From Desulfurivibrio sp044068625 (GTDB lineage: Bacteria > Desulfobacterota > Desulfobulbia > Desulfobulbales > Desulfurivibrionaceae), in contig NZ_JBIPKH010000006.1 of assembly GCF_044068625.1 (NCBI RefSeq), forward strand, positions 62,001-126,000: a stretch of 64,000 bases of DNA, in the 5' to 3' direction. Positions within the stretch are counted from its first letter, which is position 1, and every line of letters begins with the position of its first letter. This document shows, in pieces, positions 31,989 through 42,907 of this stretch. Under the pieces are notes generated by a model. It had not been told where the DNA came from. It saw nothing but the letters and a program-made list of their open reading frames with translations, and did no database searches. The position numbers were made by a program, and so were the translations under genes.

Positions 31989-32567
31989 ATGCGGTTGTTT
32001 GAGTTCCTGCGGGACAACAAGGGGGATATTCAGGAGCGCTGGGTCAATCTGGTGCTGGACAGTTATTCCGAGGATGCCGCCGCCATCTTCAAACGAGAAC
32101 AGGATCGCTTCGCCAATCCGGTGGGTTACAGCACCCGCCACACCCTCACCACTCTCTACTCTCTCCTTTTCGATCACGACACCCCCCAGTTCGATCAGTT
32201 GCGCCCGGCCCTGGAAGACTTTATCAAGATTCGGGCGGTTCAGACCTTCACTCCCGCCTCGGCGGTGGCTTTTGTCTATGACCTCAAGGGGGTGATCCGC
32301 AAGGCGGTCAGCCGCGACCGCGCCGTGGAAGCGGGCTCCGTTGACTGGGAGCAGCTCCACGACACCCTGGACACCGTGGCCCTTCAGGTTTTCGACCTCT
32401 ATATGGCTTGTCGGGAGCGGCTCTACAAGACCCAACTCAATGAATACAAAAGCATGAATCATATGCTGACCCAGCACGGCTGCCCCGCGGCTGGTCTGGC
32501 CGATGATACCACGAAGTTAATGGCGGATGTTCATCCTCTTAATATTCACAGCAACGAAGCGAGGTAA
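31989..32567 (+). CDS. RsbRD N-terminal domain protein preceding dsrM
   Basis: The 192-residue all-helical protein has the layout of the RsbRD_N sensor domain (LFEFLRDNKGDIQERWVNLVL, then FANPVGYSTRHTLTTLYSLLF, ending in YMACRERLYKTQLNEYK). Such genes commonly stand directly before dsrMKJOP in sulfur-metabolising bacteria. There is no STAS domain, so it is a stand-alone domain. Seven bases separate it from dsrM, so it is in the operon. A sensory or assembly role for the Dsr membrane complex is inferred from this constant location. Confidence 0.88.
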   Translation: MRLFEFLRDNKGDIQERWVNLVLDSYSEDAAAIFKREQDRFANPVGYSTRHTLTTLYSLLFDHDTPQFDQLRPALEDFIKIRAVQTFTPASAVAFVYDLKGVIRKAVSRDRAVEAGSVDWEQLHDTLDTVALQVFDLYMACRERLYKTQLNEYKSMNHMLTQHGCPAAGLADDTTKLMADVHPLNIHSNEAR

Positions 32568-32573
32568 CGGTCA

Positions 32574-33626
32574 ATGAGAGTCCTGAAAGCCCTGATCGCG
32601 GTCGTGGCATTGATCCTGGTCGCCCTGGTGGTGGCTCAGGTTCCCGGTGGGCAAAGCCTGCTTGGGATAGTGCTTCCCTACCTGGCATTTGCCATCTTCC
32701 TGGGAGGCTTTATCTACAAGATTGTGGAGTGGGCCAAGTCGCCGGTGCCCTTCCGCATCCCCACCACCTGCGGGCAGGCAAACTCCCTGCCCTGGATCAA
32801 GCAGAACAAGCTTGATTGCCCGTCCACCAAAGCCGGGGTGGTTGGCCGGATGGCCCTGGAGATCCTGCTCTTCCGCTCATTGTTCCGTAACACCAGGGCC
32901 TCGATCCATGACGGTCCCAAGCTGGCCTACGGCTCCAATAAATGGCTCTGGCTCTTCGCCCTGCTCTTCCATTACAGCTTCCTGGTGATTGTCCTGCGCC
33001 ATATGCGGCTCTTCACCGATCCCGTTGCCTCCTTTATCCTGCCGCTGGAGTTTATTGACGGCTTCCTCGAGGTGGGGGCCACCACCATCTACCAGAGCAG
33101 CTTCATTCTGCTGGCGGCGGTCTCCTTCCTCTTCCTGCGGCGGCTGGTGCGGCCCTACCTGCGCTACATCTCCTTGCCCGCCGACTACTTCCCCCTGCTG
33201 CTGATCTTTGCCATCGGCCTGAGCGGCATCCTGATGCGCCATGTTTTCCGGACCGACGTGGTCACGGTCAAGGAACTGGCCGTGGGCCTGGCCACCTTTT
33301 CGCCCAGCATCAATGGTGAGATCGGGGTTATCTTTTTCGTTCACGTCTTTCTGGTCTCCGTGCTGATGGCCTACTTCCCCTTCAGCAAGCTGATGCACCT
33401 GGGCGGGATCTTCATGAGTCCCACCCGCAACATGGCCAACAACAGCCGGATGGTGCATCACGTCAACCCCTGGAACGACCCCAAGATCAAGCCCCACTCC
33501 TACGCCTCTTACGAGGACGAGTTCCGCGAGTTCATGGTTGACGCGGGACTCCCCGTGGAGAAGGAGTTGCCGGCCGCCGCTCCGGAGGAAGAAGCTCCGG
33601 CCGCCGAGGAAAACACGGATAAGTAG
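32574..33626 (+). CDS. dsrM: DsrM, cytochrome b subunit of DsrMKJOP
   Basis: Integral membrane subunit, NarI-like, exchanging electrons with menaquinone. The 350-residue product has about six hydrophobic helices (for instance 7-25, 33-50, 123-145, 175-195) with conserved His that can ligate two haems b (LLFHYSFLVIVLRHMRLF, LMRHVF, FVHVFLVS). The AP/E-rich C-terminal tail (about 325-350) is low complexity. GAGGTAA precedes ATG 32574. DsrM and DsrK form the module linking the quinone pool to cytoplasmic sulfite reduction through DsrC. Confidence 0.95.
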   Translation: MRVLKALIAVVALILVALVVAQVPGGQSLLGIVLPYLAFAIFLGGFIYKIVEWAKSPVPFRIPTTCGQANSLPWIKQNKLDCPSTKAGVVGRMALEILLFRSLFRNTRASIHDGPKLAYGSNKWLWLFALLFHYSFLVIVLRHMRLFTDPVASFILPLEFIDGFLEVGATTIYQSSFILLAAVSFLFLRRLVRPYLRYISLPADYFPLLLIFAIGLSGILMRHVFRTDVVTVKELAVGLATFSPSINGEIGVIFFVHVFLVSVLMAYFPFSKLMHLGGIFMSPTRNMANNSRMVHHVNPWNDPKIKPHSYASYEDEFREFMVDAGLPVEKELPAAAPEEEAPAAEENTDK

Positions 33627-33697
33627 GGGTGCCAGGCAGACGGCTGCTCCGAGAGAAAGCCTTGTTTGCTAAAAACTTCAGATAAGGAACGACGACA

Positions 33698-35344
<1,647 letters not shown>

Positions 35345-35347
35345 AAC

Positions 35348-35731
35348 ATGTACGGCAGCGGACGAATCATCCCATCTCTGATAGTTTTTGTCGGTCTGAT
35401 GACCTTTGCTATCTGGTACAACGCCGGCAAGGCCCAGCAGCCACCAGATCTTGAGAAACCCGCCGAGTATGAGGAGTGTGTGCGCGATACCCAGTTTATG
35501 CGGGAATCCCACATGGTCCTGCTCCACGAGTGGCGCGACGATATCCTGCGTAAGAGTGGCCAGCGCACCGGGGTTACCGCCAGCGGCCTGCGCTATGATC
35601 GCAGCTTGCAGAAAGGTTGCATGAACTGTCATGACGACAAGAAGAAATTCTGCGATGAGTGCCACAATTACGCGGCGGTTACGCCGGACTGCTGGGGATG
35701 CCATCTCGAACCGACCAAGGAGGCCAGATAA
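35348..35731 (+). CDS. dsrJ: DsrJ, trihaem cytochrome c
   Basis: Periplasmic subunit of 127 residues with an uncleaved N-terminal signal-anchor (about 7-26) and three haem motifs: CMNCH (91-95), CDECH (102-106) and CWGCH (115-119). Cys44 in YEECVRDTQFMRESH corresponds to the conserved cysteine that ligates one haem in characterised DsrJ, giving the unusual His/Cys coordination. The physiological substrate of DsrJ is not settled. The gene starts three bases after the dsrK stop. Confidence 0.95.
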   Translation: MYGSGRIIPSLIVFVGLMTFAIWYNAGKAQQPPDLEKPAEYEECVRDTQFMRESHMVLLHEWRDDILRKSGQRTGVTASGLRYDRSLQKGCMNCHDDKKKFCDECHNYAAVTPDCWGCHLEPTKEAR

Positions 35732-35733
35732 AG

Positions 35734-36552
35734 ATGAAGAAGGACAGGCGAGATTTTCTTAAACTGGCCGGAGTTGCGGCAGCCGCCGGGATCGGCTCCA
35801 CCTCCGCCTTTCAATCGTTGCTCGGCGGAGAGGCCGAGGCCGCCGGCTTGGCCCGCTTCGGTGCCGCCAAGAAGAGTACCGACGGCACCCGTTTGGGGAT
35901 GGCGATCGATATTCGCAAGTTTGCCGAAAACCGGGGGTTGGCCCAACGCTGTATCGAGGCCTGCCACTCCATTCATAACGTGCCCGATTTCCGCAACGCC
36001 AAGGATGAGATCAAGTGGCTCTGGAACGAAAAATTTGAAAATGTTTTCGTTAAAGATACCCACCACCGCCAGAGCCCCGCACTGCAGGGCTTACCGGTTC
36101 TGACCCTGTGCAACCACTGCGACAAGCCCCCCTGCGTGCGGGCCTGCCCCACCAAGGCCACCTTCAAGAAGGAGGATGGGATTGTCGGGATGGATTACCA
36201 TCGCTGCATCGGCTGCCGGTTCTGCATGGCGGCCTGTCCCTACGGGGCCCGGAGCTTCAACTGGCGCGACCCCCGGGGTACCGACGATAAGGACCGCCCC
36301 TTTATCCGCGAGTTGAACCAGAAATATCCGGCCCGGACCCGGGGAGTGGTGGAGAAGTGCAACTTCTGCACCGAGCGTCTGGCGGTGGGGGAACTGCCGG
36401 CCTGTGTGGAGCTGGCCGCCCCCCATGGCGCCATGTTCTTTGGTGATCTCAACGATCCCAATTCGGAAATCAGCCGGGTGCTGCGGGAGAAGTTCACGAT
36501 CCAGCGACGCCCGTCCCTGGGAACCTATCCATCCGTTTTCTATATCATTTAA
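35734..36552 (+). CDS. dsrO: DsrO, periplasmic Fe-S subunit (Tat exported)
   Basis: The 272-residue protein has a twin-arginine signal (DRRDFLKLAG at 4-13) and ferredoxin-type motifs: CNHCDKPPCVRACP (126-139), CIGCRFCMAACP (158-169) and CNFC at 209-212 with Cys224. Including Cys73 and Cys77 there are 13 cysteines, fewer than the 16 of four-cluster relatives; the expected last Cys after PACVE is replaced (PACVELAAPHG). Three clusters are therefore more likely than four. It transfers electrons between DsrJ and DsrP. AAGGAGG lies upstream of ATG 35734; open frame before that is within dsrJ. Confidence 0.95.
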   Translation: MKKDRRDFLKLAGVAAAAGIGSTSAFQSLLGGEAEAAGLARFGAAKKSTDGTRLGMAIDIRKFAENRGLAQRCIEACHSIHNVPDFRNAKDEIKWLWNEKFENVFVKDTHHRQSPALQGLPVLTLCNHCDKPPCVRACPTKATFKKEDGIVGMDYHRCIGCRFCMAACPYGARSFNWRDPRGTDDKDRPFIRELNQKYPARTRGVVEKCNFCTERLAVGELPACVELAAPHGAMFFGDLNDPNSEISRVLREKFTIQRRPSLGTYPSVFYII

Positions 36553-36563
36553 GGTGAGCCGTC

Positions 36564-37745
36564 ATGATTGAAAAAGCACTACAGGGGAGTAAGGGATACT
36601 GGACCTGGGTCGCCTTTCTGCTGGCCGTGATGGCCATGGGTGGTGCCTTCTACGCCCAGCAGTGGAACTATGGCCTGGGGATCACCGGGATGAGCCGGGA
36701 TGTGAGCTGGGGGCTTTATATCTCCCAGTTTACCTTCCTGGTCGGGGTCGCCGCCGGCGGTTTGATGCTGGTTTTGCCCTATTATCTGCATAACTATAAG
36801 GATTTCGGCCGGATTACCATCCTGGGCGAGTTCATGGCCATTGCCGCCGTCATCATGTGTCTGATGTTTATCATCGCCGACCTGGGCCAGCCGATGCGGG
36901 CCCTGAACGTGCTGCTCCATCCCACCCCCCAGTCCATGCTCTTCTGGGATATGATCGTCCTTAACGGTTATCTGGCCTTGAACCTGGTCTGCGGCTGGGC
37001 GATTCTCAGCGCCGAGTACAAGGGGGTCAAGTACGCCAACTGGGTCAAGCCCTTTATCTATCTTTCCATCCCCTGGGCTGTCAGTATCCACACCGTAACC
37101 GCTTTTCTCTATGCCGGTTTGCCGGGTCGTGACTACTGGCTCACCGCCATTCTGGCCCCCCGCTTCCTGGCCTCGGCCTTTGCCGCCGGCCCGGCCCTGC
37201 TGCTGCTGGTGGCCCTGATCCTGGAGCGCAACACCCTGTTCCGGGTGGGCCGGGTGGCCAAGGACAAGCTGGTAACCATCATCACTTACGCGGCGGTGAT
37301 CAACTTTTTCTTCCTGGGTTGTGAATTCTTCTCCGCCTTCTACAGCCAGTATCCCAGTAAGATCTACACCAAGGCCTACCTCTTCTGGGGCCTGCAGCAG
37401 GGTGACACGGTTTATAACAACCTGGCGATCTACATGCGCCTGTCGGTACTGATCGGGATCATCGGCATCATTCTGATCCTGATGGCCCGCTCCCGCAAAT
37501 CCGATATCATGCTGGGCCTCTCCTGCCTCTTGATCTTCCTTTCCCTCTGGATCGACAAGGGTCTGGGGATGGTGCTGGGCGGCTTTGTCCCCAATCCGCT
37601 GGGCGGGGTCACCGAGTACTACCCCACCGTCCAGGAGTTGGGGATCACCGCCGCCGTATGGGCCACCGGTTTTCTGATCCTGACCATCCTTTACAAGGTG
37701 GCGATCAGCGTTAAGCTGGAGCAGGAGTTGAAGCAACCATCATAA
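36564..37745 (+). CDS. dsrP: DsrP, NrfD-type membrane subunit
   Basis: The 393-residue polytopic protein has about ten membrane helices and the NrfD/PsrC family features: ISQFTFLVGVAAGGLMLVLP near the N-terminus, FIIADLGQPMRALN and SIHTVTAFLYAGLPGRDYW. It provides the second quinone-interacting module of the DsrMKJOP complex, paired with DsrO and DsrJ. AGGTGAGC lies before ATG 36564. It is the last gene of the operon and is followed by a strong terminator. Confidence 0.95.
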   Translation: MIEKALQGSKGYWTWVAFLLAVMAMGGAFYAQQWNYGLGITGMSRDVSWGLYISQFTFLVGVAAGGLMLVLPYYLHNYKDFGRITILGEFMAIAAVIMCLMFIIADLGQPMRALNVLLHPTPQSMLFWDMIVLNGYLALNLVCGWAILSAEYKGVKYANWVKPFIYLSIPWAVSIHTVTAFLYAGLPGRDYWLTAILAPRFLASAFAAGPALLLLVALILERNTLFRVGRVAKDKLVTIITYAAVINFFFLGCEFFSAFYSQYPSKIYTKAYLFWGLQQGDTVYNNLAIYMRLSVLIGIIGIILILMARSRKSDIMLGLSCLLIFLSLWIDKGLGMVLGGFVPNPLGGVTEYYPTVQELGITAAVWATGFLILTILYKVAISVKLEQELKQPS

Positions 37746-37787
37746 GCGGGACCCTGATTAGCGGGTTACATTGCCGTTACCTAGTTC

Positions 37788-37828
37788 AAGGAAGCAGGTT
37801 CGCCCATGGCGAGCCTGCTTCCTTTTTT
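37788..37828 (+). terminator. Strong intrinsic terminator after dsrP
   Basis: A 17-pair stem (37788-37804 with 37808-37824; one G-U pair) around the three-base loop CAT, ending in a T-run 37823-37828. It closes the dsr operon. The hairpin overlaps an in-frame ATG (37806) of the next open frame, which argues against that ATG being used. Confidence 0.92.
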
Positions 37829-37868
37829 GTCTCAGATCAGGCCGACTGCATCTGGGATTGGAAAATTT

Positions 37869-38621
37869 ATGGGTCTGGAAATTCTTAGCTACCAGCAGTT
37901 TGCCACCATGGACCCCCCGTTACCCCATGGCTCCTTCGCCCGGGGCGGTGGGGTTAGTGTCGGCCCCTACGACTCGCTGAACCTCAGTTACGGGGTGGGG
38001 GACGACCCCGATAGGGTGGGGGAAAACCGCCGCCGGATAAGGGAGGCTTTGGGCTTGCGGGCCCTGGTCTCCTGTCGCCAGATCCACGGCACCGGAATCT
38101 ACGTGCTGCGGGAGCCGCTGACGGCGGATCTGGAGGTGGCGGGTTATGACGCCCTGATCTCCCCCTGGCCCCAGATCGGCCTGCTGATCCAGCAGGCCGA
38201 CTGCCAGGCGGTGATGCTCCACGACCCCCGGCTGGGGGTGGCGGCCAATATTCATGTGGGCTGGCGGGGCAGCGTGGCCAAGATCATCGCCCGGGTCCTG
38301 GCCCTGATGGTGGCGGAGTTCGGCTGCCGTCCCCGGGAGCTGGTGGCCGCCATCAGCCCGTCGCTGGGGCCCTGCTGCGCTGAATTCATCAACTACCGCC
38401 GGGAGTTGCCGCCGGAGTTCCATCCTTACCGGCTGGGAGCAGACCACTTTGATTTCTGGGCCATCAGCCGGGAGCAGTTGCGGCAGGAAGGAGTTCCGGA
38501 CCAGCATATTGCAACGGCGGGGATCTGCACCCGCTGTAATACCAACTACTTTTCCCATCGCCGGGATGGCCGTTGCGGCCGCAACGGTTCGGTGATCGCC
38601 CCCCGGACCTCCAGCCCATGA
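37869..38621 (+). CDS. YfiH/LACC1-family (polyphenol oxidase-like) protein
   Basis: The 250-residue product has the YfiH signature metal/nucleoside site His73 (RQIHGT), Cys112 (QQADCQAV) and His129 (ANIHVGWRG), and the C-terminal CTRCNTNYFSHRRD. Members act on purine nucleosides (adenosine/inosine phosphorolysis or deamination) and were once called laccases. Start ATG 37869 is chosen because the ATG at 37806 is inside the dsr terminator; no strong ribosome site is seen. The stop overlaps rsmB (ATGA). Confidence 0.9.
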   Translation: MGLEILSYQQFATMDPPLPHGSFARGGGVSVGPYDSLNLSYGVGDDPDRVGENRRRIREALGLRALVSCRQIHGTGIYVLREPLTADLEVAGYDALISPWPQIGLLIQQADCQAVMLHDPRLGVAANIHVGWRGSVAKIIARVLALMVAEFGCRPRELVAAISPSLGPCCAEFINYRRELPPEFHPYRLGADHFDFWAISREQLRQEGVPDQHIATAGICTRCNTNYFSHRRDGRCGRNGSVIAPRTSSP

Positions 38622-39961
38622 GCCGACCCAAGAATATCCGCCACCAGGCCCTCATGGTGCTGCTGGCCCAGGCCGAGGAGGGGAAGCCGCTGGATCGGGT
38701 GCTGGCCCAACACCTGGTCCGTCACCCCCTGGCCGATCCCCGGGATCGGCAACTGCTGATGGCCATGGTCTATGGGGTCCTGCGCTGGCGGGGGGTGCTG
38801 GATGAGGTGGCGGCCCGTTACTCCCGTCACCCTTTGGCCAAGATGAAGCCCCTGACCCTGGCCGCCCTGCGCCTGGGGATTTTGCAACTGCTCTTTTTCG
38901 ATCGGGTGCCGGCGGCGGCCGCCATCGACGAAACCATCAAGGCGTTGCAGGTGGTCCGCCAGCCCCGCTGGCTCACCGGCTTTGTTAACGCCCTGCTGCG
39001 GGCGGTGGCTCGTGATCGTGGCCAGATCAAGATGCCCGATGAACTGCACAGCCACCCGGAGTGGCTACGCCAACGCTGGCTGGCCCGTTACGGGCAGGAG
39101 AGCACCAGGGAGCTCTGCCGGATCAACAACCTGTTGCCCCCCTTGGTCTTGCGGGTTAATCTGCTGCGGACCACGGTGGCGCAATTGGCGACCCAGCTGG
39201 GCCAGGCAGGTATCGAAGTCGAACCGGGAGCTTTCGTCCCCGAGGCCTTGCTGCTCCCCTCCTACCAAGGGCGGATTGAAGAGCTGCCCGGCTATGGCCT
39301 GGGCTGGTTTGCCGTCCAGGACCAGGCGGCCCAACTGGTGAGCCTGCTGCTGGCGGGTGGCCCCACCGGCCGCTACCTGGACGCCTGTGCCGGGCTGGGA
39401 GGAAAAACCGCCCACCTGGCCCAACTGTTGCCGCCCGCCTCTCAACTGCTGGCCCTGGAGCCCCAACTGGAACGGTTTACCCTGCTCCAGGAAAATCTGA
39501 CCCGGCTGGGGGTGGCCGCCCTGACCCGCCAGCAGAGTCTGGAGGAGTTTGTCGCTGATCGGTCGCGGGATGGCCATGGCGGTGGCGTATTTCAGGGGAT
39601 CCTGGTGGACGCGCCTTGTTCAGGCCTGGGGGTGATCCGCCGCCATCCCGATATTCGCTGGAATCGGCAGGCGGCGGACCTGGCCGGCCAACAGGAGCGG
39701 CAGGTGGCCTTGCTGGGTCTTGCCGCCGAGCTGCTGATCCCCGGCGGGGTGCTGGTTTACGCCGTCTGCAGCCACGAGCCCGAGGAGAACGAGGGGGTGA
39801 TTGCCCGCCTGCTGGCGGCGTGCCCCCACCTCACCTTGGATGATCCCCGTCCCCGGCTGCCGGCGGCGGCCCGCTCCCTGGTGGGGGAGGATCATTTTTT
39901 CCGCTCGCTGCCCAGCGCCGGGCTGGATGGCTTCTTTGCCGCCCGGCTGAGCAAGAATTAA
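38618..39961 (+). CDS. rsmB: 16S rRNA m5C methyltransferase RsmB
   Basis: The 447-residue product has an N-terminal NusB-like RNA-binding domain (about 5-135, with QLLMAMVYGVLRWRGVLDEV) and a C-terminal SAM methyltransferase with YLDACAGLGGKTAHLAQLLP. Two catalytic cysteines are present: Cys334 in DAPCSGLG and Cys384 in AVCSHEPEENE. The family modifies C967 of 16S rRNA (E. coli numbering). The start overlaps the yfiH-like stop by four bases and the next gene, uvrA, follows after seven bases. Confidence 0.94.
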   Translation: MSRPKNIRHQALMVLLAQAEEGKPLDRVLAQHLVRHPLADPRDRQLLMAMVYGVLRWRGVLDEVAARYSRHPLAKMKPLTLAALRLGILQLLFFDRVPAAAAIDETIKALQVVRQPRWLTGFVNALLRAVARDRGQIKMPDELHSHPEWLRQRWLARYGQESTRELCRINNLLPPLVLRVNLLRTTVAQLATQLGQAGIEVEPGAFVPEALLLPSYQGRIEELPGYGLGWFAVQDQAAQLVSLLLAGGPTGRYLDACAGLGGKTAHLAQLLPPASQLLALEPQLERFTLLQENLTRLGVAALTRQQSLEEFVADRSRDGHGGGVFQGILVDAPCSGLGVIRRHPDIRWNRQAADLAGQQERQVALLGLAAELLIPGGVLVYAVCSHEPEENEGVIARLLAACPHLTLDDPRPRLPAAARSLVGEDHFFRSLPSAGLDGFFAARLSKN

Positions 39962-39968
39962 GGAGAAT

Positions 39969-42809
39969 ATGGAACCGCAACTCCTGAGAATCCGGGGTGC
40001 CCGCACCCACAATCTGAAAAATATCGACCTCGACCTGCCCCGTAACCGCCTGGTGGTCTTTGCCGGCCTTTCCGGTTCCGGCAAGTCGTCGCTGGCCTTT
40101 GACACCCTCTACGCCGAAGGGCAGCGGCGTTACGTGGAATCGCTCTCCACCTACGCCCGCCAATTCCTCGGCCAGATGGACAAGCCCGATGTGGACCTCC
40201 TGGAGGGATTGTCGCCGGCGGTTTCCATCGAGCAGCGCACCACCAGCCGCAACCCTCGCTCGACGGTGGGGACCATCACCGAGATCTACGACCACCTGCG
40301 CCTGCTCTTTGCCCGGGTGGGCCGTCCCCATTGCCCCCACTGCGGCGAATCGATCCAGCCCCAGACCATCCAGGAGATGGTGGCCTCCCTGCTGGCCTAT
40401 CCCACCGGGACCAAAATGATTCTGCTGGCGCCGCTGATCGACGACAAGAAGGGGGAGCACCAGGCGGTTCTCAATCGGTTGCGCCGGGACGGCTTTGTCC
40501 GGGCCCGGATCGATGGCGAGATCATCACCCTGGACCAGGAGATCAGCCTGGCCAAGACCAAAAAACACCGGATCGAGGCGGTGGTTGATCGGCTGGTACT
40601 CAAGGAGGGGAGCGAGCGGCGTCTGGCCGAGTCGGTGGCCACTGCGGTCAATCTGGCCGAAGGGCGGCTGCTGGTCAATTTCCCCGACCAGACCGGCGGG
40701 GAAGGGGAGCGGCTCTTCAGCGAACGGGCGGCCTGTATCACCTGCGGCCGCAGTCTGCCGGAACTCTCCCCCCAGCTCTTCTCCTTCAACAACCCCAAGG
40801 GGGCCTGTACCGCCTGCGGCGGCCTGGGGATCAAACAGGTTTTCGATCCCCAGCGGGTGGTGCCCGACCCCTCCCTGGGCCTGCGCCAGGGCGCCCTGGC
40901 CCCCTTGGGCGGCAAAGGTTCCTCCACCTATGTCAACTCCCTGATCACCGCGTTGGCCGAGCACTACGGTTTTGATCTCGACCAGCCCTTCGCCAAGCTG
41001 CCGGAACGGGTCAAGGCGGTGATCTTTAACGGCAGCGGCGCGGAAACCATCTCCTTCAGCTACAGCCGTTTCCGGCGGCGACGCAGTCACCGCAAGCCCT
41101 TTGAGGGAATTTTGCCGCAACTGGCCCGGCGCTATCTGGAGACCGAGTCGGCGGCGGTACGGGAGGAGCTGGAGCAGTATATGAATGAACAGCCCTGTCC
41201 GGCCTGCGGCGGGGCCCGGCTCCGTCCCGAGGCCTTGGCGGTGCGGGTGGGCTCCTGGTCCATAGCCCAGCTCTGTAGCTTGAGTATCGCGGGGCTGCTG
41301 GCCGAACTACCCCGGATCACTTTTTCAGCCCGGGATGAGCAGATCGCCTCCCGGATTCTGCGGGAGATCAATGATCGGCTCAGCTTTCTTCATGATGTGG
41401 GGCTCAGCTATATCAGCCTGGAGCGGCGGGCCGCCACCCTCTCCGGCGGCGAGGCCCAGCGGATTCGCCTGGCCTCCCAGATCGGGGCCCGGCTGGCCGG
41501 GGTTCTCTATATTCTCGATGAACCCAGCATCGGTCTCCACCAGCGGGACAATCGGCGGCTGATCAACACCCTCCATAAGTTGCGGGACCTGGGCAACACG
41601 GTGATCGTGGTGGAACATGACGAGGAGACGATCCGGGCCGCCGACCACATTCTGGACATGGGGCCCGGGGCCGGGGTCCACGGCGGGGAGGTGGTCTATA
41701 ACGGCGATCTGCCCGGGCTGTTGCGGGAGGAAAGATCGCAGACCGGAGGCTATCTCTCCGGCCGGCTGGCCATCGAGGTCCCGGCCCGGCGGCGGTCGGC
41801 CGGCAAAAAGGAGGAGTGGTTGCGGATCAAAGGGGCCCGGGCCAACAATCTGCAAAAACTGACGGTGGGAATCCCCCTGGGGCTGTTCACCTGCGTCACC
41901 GGGGTTTCCGGCTCCGGCAAGAGTACCCTGGTGATCGAAACCCTCTACAAGGCGGCGGCCCGCCACCTCAACCGGGCCCGGGAAACCCCGGGGGAGCATG
42001 ACCAGTTCAGCGGCCTGGAGCGGATCGACAAGGTGATCGATATCGACCAGAGCCCCATCGGCCGCACCCCCCGCTCCAACCCCGCCACCTATACCGGGGT
42101 GTTGACCCCGGTGCGGGAACTGTTCTCCCGGCTGCCGGAAGCCCGGGCTAGGGGCTACAAGCCGGGGCGTTTCAGCTTCAACCTCAAGGGCGGCCGCTGC
42201 GAGACCTGCGAGGGCGATGGGGTGATCAGGATCGCCATGCATTTTCTCCCCGATATCTATGTGACCTGTGATGCCTGCCGGGGCCGGCGCTACAACGAGG
42301 AGACCCTGGATATCCGCTACAAGGGCAAAAGCGTCGCCGAGGTGCTGGCCATGACCGTGGAGGAGGGGCTGGATTTCTTCGCGGCGGTGCCGGCCATCCG
42401 CAACAAGCTTGCTACCCTTTTCGAGGTGGGGTTGAGCTATCTCTCCCTGGGCCAGTCCTCGGTGACCCTTTCCGGGGGGGAGGCCCAACGGATCAAGCTC
42501 TCCCGGGAGCTGAGCCGTCGCCAGACCGGCCGCACCCTCTATATCCTCGATGAACCCACCACCGGCCTCCATCCCGCCGACATCAAACACCTGCTCCATG
42601 TGCTCGACCGTCTGGTGGAGGGAGGCAACACCGTGGTGGTGATCGAGCACAACCTGGATGTGATCAAGACCGCCGATTATGTGATCGATATGGGTCCGGA
42701 GGGGGGGGACGGCGGCGGTCGGGTGGTGGCGGCCGGGACCCCGGAAGAGGTGGCGGCCACTCCCGGCTCCCATACCGGCCGCTATCTGGCCCCCCTGCTG
42801 GCCCCCTGA
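39969..42809 (+). CDS. uvrA: Excinuclease ABC subunit A
   Basis: Damage-sensing ATPase of nucleotide excision repair, 946 residues, a typical length. Two ABC modules are seen: Walker A FAGLSGSGKSSLAFDT near residue 32 and TGVSGSGKSTLVIETL near 645, with signature motifs TLSGGEAQRIRLASQ and TLSGGEAQRIKLSRE. Zinc modules are CPHCGESI, ITCGRSLPEL with ACTACGGLG, and CETCEGDG with CDACRG. AAGGAGA precedes the ATG. No SOS-type box is visible upstream because it is in an operon with rsmB. Confidence 0.97.
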   Translation: MEPQLLRIRGARTHNLKNIDLDLPRNRLVVFAGLSGSGKSSLAFDTLYAEGQRRYVESLSTYARQFLGQMDKPDVDLLEGLSPAVSIEQRTTSRNPRSTVGTITEIYDHLRLLFARVGRPHCPHCGESIQPQTIQEMVASLLAYPTGTKMILLAPLIDDKKGEHQAVLNRLRRDGFVRARIDGEIITLDQEISLAKTKKHRIEAVVDRLVLKEGSERRLAESVATAVNLAEGRLLVNFPDQTGGEGERLFSERAACITCGRSLPELSPQLFSFNNPKGACTACGGLGIKQVFDPQRVVPDPSLGLRQGALAPLGGKGSSTYVNSLITALAEHYGFDLDQPFAKLPERVKAVIFNGSGAETISFSYSRFRRRRSHRKPFEGILPQLARRYLETESAAVREELEQYMNEQPCPACGGARLRPEALAVRVGSWSIAQLCSLSIAGLLAELPRITFSARDEQIASRILREINDRLSFLHDVGLSYISLERRAATLSGGEAQRIRLASQIGARLAGVLYILDEPSIGLHQRDNRRLINTLHKLRDLGNTVIVVEHDEETIRAADHILDMGPGAGVHGGEVVYNGDLPGLLREERSQTGGYLSGRLAIEVPARRRSAGKKEEWLRIKGARANNLQKLTVGIPLGLFTCVTGVSGSGKSTLVIETLYKAAARHLNRARETPGEHDQFSGLERIDKVIDIDQSPIGRTPRSNPATYTGVLTPVRELFSRLPEARARGYKPGRFSFNLKGGRCETCEGDGVIRIAMHFLPDIYVTCDACRGRRYNEETLDIRYKGKSVAEVLAMTVEEGLDFFAAVPAIRNKLATLFEVGLSYLSLGQSSVTLSGGEAQRIKLSRELSRRQTGRTLYILDEPTTGLHPADIKHLLHVLDRLVEGGNTVVVIEHNLDVIKTADYVIDMGPEGGDGGGRVVAAGTPEEVAATPGSHTGRYLAPLLAP

Positions 42810-42818
42810 AGGCCGCCC

Positions 42819-42847
42819 TTGGCTTTTGGCCGGTTTTTCGTTATATT
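42819..42847 (+). promoter_or_regulatory. Predicted secB promoter
   Basis: TTGGCT at 42819-42824 and TATATT at 42842-42847 with a 17-base spacer, in the 98-base gap between uvrA and secB. The start of transcription would be about 55 bases before the secB ATG. Confidence 0.5.
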
Positions 42848-42907
42848 CATCCCCGCACCGCGATGGACGACAACGCAGATTAATTCACCAGCAAGGAGAA
42901 CGGCAAG

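Noticed and set aside
37806..37868. ATG 37806 as the start of the YfiH-like protein
   Set aside because: It lies in the loop and stem of the dsr terminator, so little transcript would carry it from upstream, and the extra residues do not match the family.
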